Positions 1 through 7,632 are shown, counted from the stretch's first letter. The stretch: 21,369 bases of DNA from JAKPRU01 sp029568995 (GCA_035430965.1 DAOMHQ010000088.1:1-21369), one strand, 5' to 3'. Notes: a model not told the origin generated them from the sequence alone. Made by a program: numbers and translations.

Positions 1-3000
1 GAAAGCGCGATTTCAATCGGAGTACTCGATATACCGCTACCGGGTGGCTCCACAGTAGCGGCGAATTGTTTGTTGGCATACCCTTTCTTCATCGCGACCA
101 CCTGATAAGTTCCCGGCGCTTTCGGTTTCAGGACAAAATGCCCGCTGGAATCGGATCTGGCAGGCGCCAATGTGCGAAAACCTGAGAGCATCTGCACTCC
201 CATCAATCCCTGAATCTCAACATCCGGCAACGGTTCGCCCGTTTCCTTATCCCGAACGGTTCCAACAATTTCGTAACTCTGTACGTAAAGATCAACTACA
301 TATTCCTGCTGAGCCTTGGTGACAGTCAGTCGATGGATGCCATCGTTGTTCAGAAGGTCAAGATAATTCTGCTTGCTGTCTGCCGTATACAGAAAGAGCA
401 AATCCCCCTCTGGGACATCATGGAAGATATAACTCCCATCCTGCTCTGAGCGGGCAAACTGTCGAGAATCAGTCACTGAGGGATCGACATCGGCTTGCGC
501 CAGAAGAATCGGGGCATCCGGGACCGGAGAGTTCCCTTTGAACACCGTTCCCCGGATTGTGATTCCTCTCTGTGCGCCAAAATCCACACGAACAGTCTTC
601 CCTTCCTGGACAGCGACCGTCTTGGTCTCCGCATCGAGAGATACGGCGTGTCCTGTTGGTGCACCCTGTTTGACTACCAATACGGGTTTGGCGGGGACAT
701 GCTCCAGGCGATACTCACCGTTTCGATCCGTGACCGTGCTTTGGGGTATTAATCCAGTGGGATTCCCGACGGAGATTTGCCTGTTGGAAACGGGGTTCCC
801 CTGCTGATCCAACACGGTTCCTTCGATTGTTCCACCGGAAGACAGGATGATCTCAACCGGTTTCTCTCCAAACAGATCGGGAGTGACTTGCAGCCGCTTC
901 TCCGCGAAATCAGGATGCCGGATAATGATGAGATCTCCTTGCGGCGATAGGTCTTTGATATGGAACATCCCGTTCCCATCGGAAACAGCGGATTCCGGAA
1001 TGGAGCCGCCATCCTGAGAAGCAAAGGGATTGAACACACGAGCGTCCATTTTTGAGATCATTGAGATACTCGCGCCTTCCACAGGCTCTCTATTTGGGGC
1101 GAGCACGATTCCGGTGAACTCAGATCCACTCTCCAATTCAATCAACACATCTTCCATGTTCTGACCCGCCTCGATCTTGATTCGCTTCGGTTCTGATTTG
1201 GAGTAGCCTTCTGCTTCGGCATAGATCAAGTAAGTCCATGGCTGGATATTCTCAATCAGGAAGGTCCCATCATAGCCGGTCGTGGTGGTCTTCGTGTTGT
1301 ACGCAGACATTGTCACTGCAGCACCCGCAATCGGCAGTCGGGATTCTTTGCCGATTACGATTCCCTTAACAGAGGACGCGGACTTGAGGGTGATGGTGAG
1401 GTACTCGCCGTTCATCGGGTAGTCCTGATTGTGATCAGCATACCCGGCTGCCCTCACGTACAGGCTAAAATGATCCGCCTTGACCAGTTCTTTGAAATGA
1501 AATTCCCCAAGATCGTTTGTTTTGCCATTTCCGTGTATGCCAGGCTCGTTTCCCGGTTTCCCCGTTTGAATGACAACGGAAACCTCTGCATCGGCGACTG
1601 GTTTCCCCGAATCGGAAATGATTCGTCCCTGGATCTCCTCGGTTCCCTTTTCGGTCTCATCGACTACAAAGTCGATATCGGTCAGGTCCTGTCCAGGCTT
1701 GATATCTATTGTTCTGGAAGGACCCTCGCTTGAGGTATTCCCATTCCGCGGATGGGGAAGGACGCTAAGTTCATAAGATCCCTCTCCCATACCTTCGATC
1801 CTGTAGCGACCGTCCGCATCGGTCTTGGGGAGCCCCGGCCCGATGAGATCGGGATTGCCGGCCGCGTTTTTCAATGGGAGATATCTTCGAAGCATATCCG
1901 CCCCCTCTGCAGGGGAACCATCCTTGTAAGCTACACGACCTGATACGGATGCTGGTTCGGTGAGCCTAATCTGCACATTGATCGGTTCCTCTTTGGAGCC
2001 GGGGACGAAGGAATCACTGATCGCCTCACCGTAAGGAGGCCGCCTGGCGATTGCAATGCCTTGAACCTTCACGAGCGTATCCGCCTTCCAAATTCCTTTG
2101 TCGTCAGTCTTGCCTTGTTCCAGCGCATTAGTATCTCTCCCAACGGCATAGATTCGGATTAACGCTTCTGAAACCGACCGCCCAAGCGGGTCGAGAACAT
2201 GAAATATAACTACACACCCAGGCTCCATCTCTACGAGAAGTTCGTTCCCTTGGGTCTTTTCATCAATCCGAATGGAACTTAGCGGTTGTCCTGATCCCCA
2301 GGGATGATAGAATCGAACATATCCCGCCGCCTTCGCAACTAGATAATAGACACCTTTGGATAGACGGGGGAACTCAAAATCGCCTTTTGAATCGGACTTG
2401 GCCTTCACAGAAGACTGCTCCGGATTCGGATATTCATGGTGCGGGGCCATAAGTATATCCGCACCGGCTATCGGTTCCGAAGTCTTCTTGTCGATCACCT
2501 TTCCGCGGACAGCAAGAGCACCCGCACGGTGGGTAAAATCCAGAGTGGTATTTGGGTGCGATGCGGAAAGAACCACATCCGCGCTGGATTCGAAGAATCC
2601 TCTGGGAGGTAGTGAAAGAAGGTGGTAACTTCCCGCCTCGGTTAATGCAAGACGATAGTTGCCATCACTATCGGAATAGACAGACTGCACATCGGTCTCG
2701 TTCTGTTGCGCTGCAATTCTCGATCCGGCAATGATCTTCCCGTCTTCCGCCTTGACATGCCCGCTGACCGTATACGTCTCCCTGGTACCGGATTGAATGT
2801 CCGTAGCGCTGCTTTGCTGTGCAGATGCGGCGGCCTGGTCGATTGCCCCAGCGGACGCGGAGAGAACTGCTGATTGCGCGGCGGAATCCAGGAGAGCGAC
2901 AGCGCCGTCCGCTCCGACCAGCGCTTTTTGACCCTCTTTGAGCGATTGCGTTCCGCTCTGATTGCGCAGCGTGACCTCGCCGGACTCGACACCGACCTCC

Positions 3001-3107
3001 ACCTCGCGAGCCGTGGGGGTGGAGTTGTATCCTCCGTAAAGAGCAAACAGCAGAACCACACCGACCGCCAGGCAGATTATTCCTGTAACGATTGCATTGA
3101 ATCGCAT
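1..3107 (-). CDS. multi-domain carboxypeptidase-regulatory-like (CarboxypepD_reg) surface protein, partial
   Basis: Reading frame open from an ATG at 3107 to the left edge of the window (at least 1035 codons, C-terminus missing). The ATG is preceded by AGGGAG at a good distance. Residues 1-25 form a single hydrophobic N-terminal anchor or uncleaved signal. Residues about 33-75 look like the tail of a FecR domain (VEVGVESGEVTLRNQSG, then LKEGQKALV). After an Ala/Gln-rich stretch come about ten beta-sandwich repeats of the carboxypeptidase regulatory-like type, starting near residues 112, 195, 295, 384, 489, 579, 663, 756, 847 and 945. Each has the pattern G-x-V...P-V-x-G-A...D-x-x-G-x-[FY] (for example GTVLDQQGNPVSNRQISV). 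Such domains are structural or adhesive; no catalytic domain is visible in this part. It is the third gene after an ECF sigma factor and a FecR-like protein and is the likely target or effector of that pair (inference). Export to the cell envelope is inferred. Confidence 0.85.
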   Translation of the reverse strand, partial: MRFNAIVTGIICLAVGVVLLFALYGGYNSTPTAREVEVGVESGEVTLRNQSGTQSLKEGQKALVGADGAVALLDSAAQSAVLSASAGAIDQAAASAQQSSATDIQSGTRETYTVSGHVKAEDGKIIAGSRIAAQQNETDVQSVYSDSDGNYRLALTEAGSYHLLSLPPRGFFESSADVVLSASHPNTTLDFTHRAGALAVRGKVIDKKTSEPIAGADILMAPHHEYPNPEQSSVKAKSDSKGDFEFPRLSKGVYYLVAKAAGYVRFYHPWGSGQPLSSIRIDEKTQGNELLVEMEPGCVVIFHVLDPLGRSVSEALIRIYAVGRDTNALEQGKTDDKGIWKADTLVKVQGIAIARRPPYGEAISDSFVPGSKEEPINVQIRLTEPASVSGRVAYKDGSPAEGADMLRRYLPLKNAAGNPDLIGPGLPKTDADGRYRIEGMGEGSYELSVLPHPRNGNTSSEGPSRTIDIKPGQDLTDIDFVVDETEKGTEEIQGRIISDSGKPVADAEVSVVIQTGKPGNEPGIHGNGKTNDLGEFHFKELVKADHFSLYVRAAGYADHNQDYPMNGEYLTITLKSASSVKGIVIGKESRLPIAGAAVTMSAYNTKTTTTGYDGTFLIENIQPWTYLIYAEAEGYSKSEPKRIKIEAGQNMEDVLIELESGSEFTGIVLAPNREPVEGASISMISKMDARVFNPFASQDGGSIPESAVSDGNGMFHIKDLSPQGDLIIIRHPDFAEKRLQVTPDLFGEKPVEIILSSGGTIEGTVLDQQGNPVSNRQISVGNPTGLIPQSTVTDRNGEYRLEHVPAKPVLVVKQGAPTGHAVSLDAETKTVAVQEGKTVRVDFGAQRGITIRGTVFKGNSPVPDAPILLAQADVDPSVTDSRQFARSEQDGSYIFHDVPEGDLLFLYTADSKQNYLDLLNNDGIHRLTVTKAQQEYVVDLYVQSYEIVGTVRDKETGEPLPDVEIQGLMGVQMLSGFRTLAPARSDSSGHFVLKPKAPGTYQVVAMKKGYANKQFAATVEPPGSGISSTPIEIAL

Positions 3108-3141
3108 GATGCTCTCCCTTGGTCTATTGTTGTAGACGGAT

Positions 3142-3165
3142 GGCAGGCACGGAGGCCTGCCCTAC
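3142..3165. repeat. dispersed GC-rich dyad repeat, copy A
   Basis: Arms GGCAGGC (3142-3148) and GCCTGCC (3155-3161) form a perfect 7-bp stem around loop ACGGAG, followed by CTAC. Two further copies in the same orientation are at 4557-4580 and 7394-7417. This copy lies 34 nt upstream of the start codon of the large multi-domain protein. Confidence 0.85.
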
Positions 3166-3189
3166 CGGATGTCTGTTCAATCCAAGAAT

Positions 3190-3280
3190 CCCTCACCCCG
3201 ATCCTCTCCCGGGGGGAGAGGGAGAAGAGAATATCCCAAAAGATGCCCCCTCTCCCTCCGGGAGAGGATCGGGGTGAGGG
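3190..3280. repeat. long inverted repeat / hairpin element between FecR-like gene and its downstream neighbour
   Basis: A perfect 21-bp inverted repeat (3190-3210, beginning CCCTCACCCCGATC, against 3260-3280) continues inward as a further 12 bp (3211-3222 with 3248-3259, one G-T pair). This gives a stem of about 33 bp and a loop of about 25 nt. CCCTCACCCC...CTCTCCC elements of this style are common dispersed intergenic repeats in many bacteria (from general knowledge). It starts 2 nt after the FecR-like stop codon on the minus strand. No clear target-site duplication is visible. In the transcript it would be a strong hairpin and could reduce read-through or protect the upstream mRNA (inference). 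Confidence 0.85.
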
Positions 3281-3282
3281 TC

Positions 3283-3921
3283 CTACGGTATCACCTTCAC
3301 GCGAAACACCGTCCCGACAACGTCTACATTGACAAGCGGAGTCTCCACGGTCAGTGTCGATCCGGCAACAGGCGCGGCGTGGACGGTGATTTCTCCTGCT
3401 GCTAGAAGAATCTTACGTTCTTTCTCGTATTGAACCGCGAGACGTGTACCCGGTGAACAATGAAGCCGCGTATGATCCGATAGTTCCACATCGACGGCAT
3501 CCTGCATGTTAATGAATTTCCCTTTTTCCAAAACACGGGCAAGGCGGGGAGAGATGGTCCCGGTTTGGCTGATCGTAACGGTTGTTTGACCTGGAGTCGG
3601 TATATGGAAAAAGTAACCGATAACAGACACAACGAGAAGAACACAGACAGTGGCGGTCAGAACGGACAATGCAACCGGCCGGAAGAACCACATCTGTCGG
3701 TATTCCTCGAACCAGCGCGTTCGAACCCCCATTTCCTGCGCCAGCCTCCGGGACAGGGTGGCCTTGTCGATCTCCGGCGGGCGAAGGGAACGGAGAGCGC
3801 TGCGGATGTCCTCGTAGGCCGCAAATGTTTCGCGCTCGTTCGAGGAGTCGCCCGGAGATCCGGCCTGGTCGAATCGATCCGAGAGGATGCGTTCCTGTTG
3901 TTCCGATAATCGTTCCGCCAT
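3283..3921 (-). CDS. FecR-like membrane protein (putative anti-sigma factor), short C-terminus
   Basis: A 212-residue protein from the ATG at 3921, chosen because it sits 2 nt after the sigma-factor stop codon. The longer frame upstream only runs through the sigma gene. Residues 1-80 are a charged, mostly helical cytoplasmic part of the kind that binds ECF sigma factors, though no ZAS zinc motif is seen. Residues about 82-105 form one transmembrane helix (ALSVLTATVCVLLVVSVIG). The periplasmic part (about 135-210) matches the first half of a FecR domain: VELSDHTRLHCSPGTRLAV, ILLAAGEITVHA and the hallmark TPLVNVDVVGTVFRV. The protein stops only a few residues after that hallmark, where FecR domains normally continue with a further beta-rich tail. 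A tail-like segment occurs at the start of the next gene. Probable partner: the ECF sigma factor encoded just upstream. Confidence 0.8.
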   Translation of the reverse strand: MAERLSEQQERILSDRFDQAGSPGDSSNERETFAAYEDIRSALRSLRPPEIDKATLSRRLAQEMGVRTRWFEEYRQMWFFRPVALSVLTATVCVLLVVSVIGYFFHIPTPGQTTVTISQTGTISPRLARVLEKGKFINMQDAVDVELSDHTRLHCSPGTRLAVQYEKERKILLAAGEITVHAAPVAGSTLTVETPLVNVDVVGTVFRVKVIP

Positions 3922-3923
3922 GG

Positions 3924-4484
3924 TTATTCCCTGTATGGCTCCAAAAGTACGCGCAATTTTCGCCGGGCGCGGCATAAATGGGTCTTGACGCAATCCACCG
4001 AGACGTTGAGCGATTTTGCGATGGCCTGCTGGGATTCGCCGTTCAGTTCGTACAGAACCAGGACGGTTCGTTGTGCATCCGTCAGGTGAGACAGCGCCTG
4101 CTCGAACACGCACTGGAAACGGGACTCATCCGCCGCGATATCCGGTGTAAAGGTCTCCCGCAACTGGGTGTGCGTGACCGGCTCGTCCTCCTCAATCGAA
4201 CAGAATTCCCGTTTTCTACGAAGACGGTCGATACAGCAGTTGCGGGCGGCGGTCATCAGGAAACCCTTAACGGAGCCGTTCGAGCCGCGAAACCGCCGTT
4301 CTTTCACCATCCGCACCAGGCGCAGCATCGCCTCTTGCAGCACGTCCTCTGCCTCGTCCCTGTCCCATAAGAGCGCGTAAGAAAGGCGAAGAATATCCGC
4401 CGAATACCAGGAGACAATGTCGTCAAAACTGGTCCGGTCGCCCTGAAGCATTCGACGAGTCAGATCGGAGGACGCTGCGTTCAT
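3924..4484 (-). CDS. ECF-type RNA polymerase sigma factor (sigma-70 family)
   Basis: A 186-residue protein. Region 2 spans about residues 24-92, with the core-binding stretch DEAEDVLQEAMLRLVR (43-58) and the promoter -10 recognition helix around TAARNCCIDRLRR (78-90). Region 4 spans about 128-180 and contains the helix-turn-helix ESQQAIAKSLNVSVDCVKTH. No region 1 or 3, as expected of ECF factors. The start at 4484 is preferred because GAAGG lies 8 nt upstream and the product begins like typical ECF factors (DLTRRMLQGD). An ATG at 4502 adds six residues and is possible; still longer versions would translate the dyad repeat. The FecR-like gene follows after 2 nt, so the two are surely co-transcribed and probably translationally coupled. 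It likely directs expression of the envelope protein operon and is held inactive by the FecR-like protein (inference). Confidence 0.9.
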   Translation of the reverse strand: MNAASSDLTRRMLQGDRTSFDDIVSWYSADILRLSYALLWDRDEAEDVLQEAMLRLVRMVKERRFRGSNGSVKGFLMTAARNCCIDRLRRKREFCSIEEDEPVTHTQLRETFTPDIAADESRFQCVFEQALSHLTDAQRTVLVLYELNGESQQAIAKSLNVSVDCVKTHLCRARRKLRVLLEPYRE

Positions 4485-4556
4485 TCTCTGAGCCTTCGAC
4501 ATTACTATACGCGGAAAGGGGGAAAAGGTGACAGGTTGATTTTGAATCGTCTTACC

Positions 4557-4580
4557 GGCAGGCACAGAGGCCTGCCCTAC
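4557..4580. repeat. dispersed GC-rich dyad repeat, copy B
   Basis: Same arms as copy A (GGCAGGC/GCCTGCC, then CTAC), with loop ACAGAG instead of ACGGAG. It lies between the gcvPB stop and the sigma-factor start, 72 nt upstream of the latter, in the same orientation relative to the downstream gene as the other two copies. Confidence 0.85.
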
Positions 4581-4591
4581 CATTTGTTATG

Positions 4592-6034
4592 TCATGCCCT
4601 GACCTTCGCCTTTCGCGCAGCGGCGACCTCATCGAGGCGGGAAACCGGGGTTGATCGGGGACGGGCTGCGAAGTCGGCGGGGTCCTGTTCCGCGCGTTCG
4701 GCGATGCGGATCATGGCGTCGCAGAAGGCATCCAGGGTCTCTTTCGATTCCGTCTCCGTGGGTTCAATCATCAGGGCCTCTTTGACGATCAGGGGAAAAT
4801 AGACCGTGGGCGGATGAAAGCCCTCGTCAATCAACGCCTTCGCGATATCCATAGCATGAACACCGTTTTTCATCTGGCGCGATGCCGAAAAGACACACTC
4901 GTGCATACAGGAACGGTTGTACGGGAGATCGTAGTAGTCTTTCAGGCGGTGCATAATGTAGTTCGCATTCAATACGGCATTCTCACTCACACGGATCAAT
5001 CCTTCTTTACCCAGTAGCAGAATATACGCGTACGCACGGAGAATGATCCCGAAATTCCCATAGAACGGTGCGACATAGCCGATGGAACCGGAACGGCCGT
5101 ACTCCAGCGCGAAGGTTCCATCGCTGCGTTTGACTACCAGGGATGTCGGAAGCAGATCGCGCAGTTGTTCGGAGACACCCACCGGCCCCGCACCCGGCCC
5201 GCCTCCGCCGTGGGGTGTGGCAAAGGTCTTGTGCAAATTCACATGGACTACATTGAATCCGATATCTCCCGGACGACATTGGCCGAGAATGGCATTCAAA
5301 TTCGCCCCGTCACAATACATCAGGCCGTCTACATTGTGCACCCGCTCGGCCATTGTGCGCAGGTTCGGATTAAACAGGCCAAGGGTATTCGGACAAGTGA
5401 GCATTACCGCAGCCACTTCCGAATCGAGTACCCGTTCAAACTCCTTCATATCCATCACGCCATTACTGTCGGTAGGGACGCTGACTACACCGTATCCCGC
5501 AATGGCAGCACTGGCCGGATTGGTTCCGTGGGCGGAATCGGGGATGATGACTTTGGTCTTGCGGTTGCCGCGTTTGCGATGGTACGCCGCGATGAGCATG
5601 ACGCCGGTCAGTTCGCCGTGTGCTCCGGCCATGGGCTGCATGGTGAACTCCGCCATACCGGTAATCTCGCTCAGCAGGCGTTCGGTTTCGTAGACAACCT
5701 GCAGTGCTCCTTGTGTAAGCAGACCGCCGCCCCGCAATTGCGGCAGAAGCGGATGAAGTGCCGAAAAGCCTTCCAGCCGGACAACCTCCTCGCACACTTT
5801 CGGATTGTATTTCATCGTGCAGGAGCCGAGCGGGTAGAAATTACGGTCTACTGCGAAATTACGATGGGAGAGGTTTGTAAAATGACGGATCGCTTCGGCT
5901 TCCGACACTTCGGGCAATTCCGCCGGTTGCGCCCGAAGGTATTGTTCCGGCAGGTGTGCCGTCGCGGGGACATCGCTTTCGGGGAGCCGTGCTCCCCGTC
6001 GACCGGAGGTGCTTTTTTCAAAGATCAGTGACAT
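4592..6034 (-). CDS. gcvPB: glycine dehydrogenase (decarboxylating) subunit 2
   Basis: A 480-residue C-terminal half of the split P-protein of the glycine cleavage system. The PLP-dependent enzyme decarboxylates glycine and passes the aminomethyl group to lipoyl-GcvH. The PLP lysine is K269 in NLHKTFATPHGGGGPG. Other family motifs are NFYPLGSCTMKYNP (66-78), PMAGAHGE (134-141), PDSAHGTNPASA (165-176) and MIEPTETESKETLD near the C-terminus. Length matches the family. The ATG overlaps the end of gcvPA by 10 nt (ATGTCACTGA), so expression is translationally coupled and yields the two subunits together. gcvT, gcvH and the L-protein gene are not in this window, and no glycine riboswitch was recognised upstream of gcvPA. 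Confidence 0.97.
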   Translation of the reverse strand: MSLIFEKSTSGRRGARLPESDVPATAHLPEQYLRAQPAELPEVSEAEAIRHFTNLSHRNFAVDRNFYPLGSCTMKYNPKVCEEVVRLEGFSALHPLLPQLRGGGLLTQGALQVVYETERLLSEITGMAEFTMQPMAGAHGELTGVMLIAAYHRKRGNRKTKVIIPDSAHGTNPASAAIAGYGVVSVPTDSNGVMDMKEFERVLDSEVAAVMLTCPNTLGLFNPNLRTMAERVHNVDGLMYCDGANLNAILGQCRPGDIGFNVVHVNLHKTFATPHGGGGPGAGPVGVSEQLRDLLPTSLVVKRSDGTFALEYGRSGSIGYVAPFYGNFGIILRAYAYILLLGKEGLIRVSENAVLNANYIMHRLKDYYDLPYNRSCMHECVFSASRQMKNGVHAMDIAKALIDEGFHPPTVYFPLIVKEALMIEPTETESKETLDAFCDAMIRIAERAEQDPADFAARPRSTPVSRLDEVAAARKAKVRA

Positions 6035-7362
6035 ACGACCGCCTCCAATGCCTCGGCGAACTGGCCGATTTCTTCCTTGGTTCTTTTTTCCGTAACGGCA
6101 ACGAGCAGGTATTTCTCCATGCCTTCGTAATATCTTCCAAGCGGGAATCCGGCGGCGAAACCGCGCTCGATCATCTGATTGACTACCTCCGCCGCATCGC
6201 GGGGCAGTTCAATCGTAAATTCATTGAACGTCGGCGCGGAACATTTCACTTCAACACCGGGGATTGCACCCAGGCGTTCCCGCGCGTATTCCGCGCGATC
6301 CGCGCAGACGCGGGCTACCTGTACCAGCCCCTGTTTGCCGAGCAGTGTCATATAAGTCTGGGCCGCGAGTGCGCAAAGCGCATGATTGGTACAGATATTG
6401 GAGGTAGCCTTTTCGCGGCGGATATGTTGTTCCCGTGCCTGAAGAGTTAATACAAAGCCTCGTTTTCCTTCACGGTCCACGGTTTCGCCGACAATGCGGC
6501 CCGGCATTTTGCGTACATATTCCATTCTGGTAGTCATAAATCCCAGGTACGGCCCGCCGAATGACAGGGGCAATCCCAGGCTCTGGCCCTCCCCTGTAGC
6601 AATGTCAACATTCATTTCGCCGGGTGTTTTCAGGAGGCCGAGCGAGATCGGGTACACGGAAAGCACCGCCAATGCGCCGACAGTATGTGCCCTGTTCACA
6701 ATGTCAGTGAAATCGTCGATGGCTCCGAAGAAATTCGGATTCTGCAGGATAATCGCGGCGGTCCGGTCGTCCAGGTATTTGGCGATTTCCTCCCGGTCGG
6801 ACTGGCCGTGTACCGGCGTGATTTCATGAAACTCAATGGACAGGTTCTTCGTGTAGCAGTAGAGGATTTTTCGGTAGATGGGGCTGACACCGCCATCCAC
6901 CAGGATCTTGTTGCGGCCCGTGACGCGAAGCGCCATCAACGCGGCCTCATAAAGCGCGGTTCCGCCGTCGTACATGGAGGCGTTCGCCACCTCCATTTCC
7001 AGCAGGCGGCATAGGGAAGTCTGATATTCGTACGCAATCTGGAGCGTTCCCTGGGACACTTCCGGCTGGTAAGGAGTGTAGGCGGTGTAGAATTCGCCAC
7101 GGCGCAGGACGGCATCCACCGCCGCCGGGATGAAATGGTCGTAATACCCGCCGCCGAGGAAACACACGAGATCCGTGGCGTTCTTTCCGGCGAGATGGCG
7201 GAGCCACTGGCTGACCTCAAACTCGGACTTCCCCGGCGGGATCTCGAAACTCTTCGGGCGGAAGGATTCGGGGATGATCCGAAACAGATCCGCCACGCAG
7301 TCCAGGCCGAGCGTTTCCAGCATGGCCTTGCGGTCATTGTCCGTGTTGGGAATGTATGGCAT
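6025..7362 (-). CDS. gcvPA: glycine dehydrogenase (decarboxylating) subunit 1
   Basis: A 445-residue N-terminal half of the split glycine decarboxylase, partner of GcvPB. It begins MPYIPNTDNDRKAML, typical of GcvPA, and shows family motifs LGGGYYDHFIPAAVD, YTPYQPEVSQGTLQ, YDGGTALYEAAL, GEGQSLGLPLSFGGPYLGFM and NICTNHALCALA. This half contributes to the interface and glycine binding; the PLP lysine is on GcvPB. A clear GGGAGAA Shine-Dalgarno precedes the ATG at 7362. The gene is first in the minus-strand block and is divergent from the aromatic-biosynthesis leader that starts at about 7517. A copy of the dyad repeat sits 31 nt upstream of its start. Confidence 0.97.
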   Translation of the reverse strand: MPYIPNTDNDRKAMLETLGLDCVADLFRIIPESFRPKSFEIPPGKSEFEVSQWLRHLAGKNATDLVCFLGGGYYDHFIPAAVDAVLRRGEFYTAYTPYQPEVSQGTLQIAYEYQTSLCRLLEMEVANASMYDGGTALYEAALMALRVTGRNKILVDGGVSPIYRKILYCYTKNLSIEFHEITPVHGQSDREEIAKYLDDRTAAIILQNPNFFGAIDDFTDIVNRAHTVGALAVLSVYPISLGLLKTPGEMNVDIATGEGQSLGLPLSFGGPYLGFMTTRMEYVRKMPGRIVGETVDREGKRGFVLTLQAREQHIRREKATSNICTNHALCALAAQTYMTLLGKQGLVQVARVCADRAEYARERLGAIPGVEVKCSAPTFNEFTIELPRDAAEVVNQMIERGFAAGFPLGRYYEGMEKYLLVAVTEKRTKEEIGQFAEALEAVVCH

Positions 7363-7393
7363 GTTTGGTTCTCCCGTTTGTCGGCAACCTACT

Positions 7394-7417
7394 GACAGGC
7401 ACGGAGACCTGTCCTAC
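7394..7417. repeat. dispersed GC-rich dyad repeat, copy C (with compensatory change)
   Basis: Arms GACAGGC (7394-7400) and ACCTGTC (7407-7413) around loop ACGGAG, followed by CTAC. Relative to copies A and B, the second base of the left arm is A instead of G and its partner in the right arm is T instead of C. That pair therefore changed on both sides and the stem is kept; the innermost pair is lost. Confidence 0.8.
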
Positions 7418-7482
7418 TGACGAACCAGATTACTCCAAAATCGGTGCGGATGCACGTCCATGATGGAAATGATCCACATGGG

Positions 7483-7510
7483 TTGACTGGCGGCGGGCGT
7501 GGAATAGAAT
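7483..7510 (+). promoter_or_regulatory. sigma-70-type promoter for the aromatic leader and DAHP synthase
   Basis: A -35 TTGACT (7483-7488) and a -10 TAGAAT (7505-7510) are separated by 16 nt. Transcription would start near 7516-7518, only a few nucleotides before the leader-ORF ATG codons at 7520 and 7523, so the leader would be translated from a nearly leaderless end. Promoter assignment is by motif only. Confidence 0.6.
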
Positions 7511-7519
7511 GATTGGATA

Positions 7520-7609
7520 ATGATGACACAGTCGGCGATCTCCTTTTTTGGGTATTGGTATTACTTTAGGCCCATAAACATAGGCCCAAGGGAGGAATTG
7601 CGCCGCTGA
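7520..7609 (+). CDS. aromatic-amino-acid leader peptide (attenuator) of DAHP synthase
   Basis: A 29-codon ORF from tandem ATG codons at 7520 and 7523 to a TGA at 7607-7609; an in-frame TAG at 7505 closes the frame upstream. It encodes, at residues 9-16, FFGYWYYF, which is seven aromatic residues out of eight with Phe, Tyr and Trp all present. This is followed by RPINIGPR and a basic end. It lies between a promoter and a perfect intrinsic terminator, directly ahead of the first enzyme common to Phe, Tyr and Trp synthesis. That is the layout of trpL/pheL-type transcription attenuators. Ribosome slowing at the aromatic codons when any of the three charged tRNAs is scarce would prevent the terminator from forming (inference). 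No convincing Shine-Dalgarno is seen (weak GGA), which fits the very short 5' end. I do not recognise this exact peptide. Confidence 0.85.
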   Translation: MMTQSAISFFGYWYYFRPINIGPREELRR

Positions 7610-7632
7610 CGGTCCAGAAATATAGAAAGCCG

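Noticed and set aside
2642..3061. 139-codon minus-strand frame overlapping the giant protein's N-terminus
   Set aside because: Same strand but a different frame; the continuous frame from 3107 has a Shine-Dalgarno, membrane anchor and repeated domains, and this one has none.
3922..4113. 64-codon upstream extension of the FecR-like frame
   Set aside because: It lies wholly inside the sigma-factor gene; the ATG 2 nt after the sigma stop is a better start.
4503..4583. 27-codon upstream extension of the sigma-factor frame (MVGQASVPAG...)
   Set aside because: Its first codons are the dyad repeat itself, and the protein then has an atypical N-terminus.
7363..7482. Glycine riboswitch upstream of gcvPA
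   Set aside because: Looked for on the minus strand; no riboswitch-like stem set was recognised in the short divergent gap.
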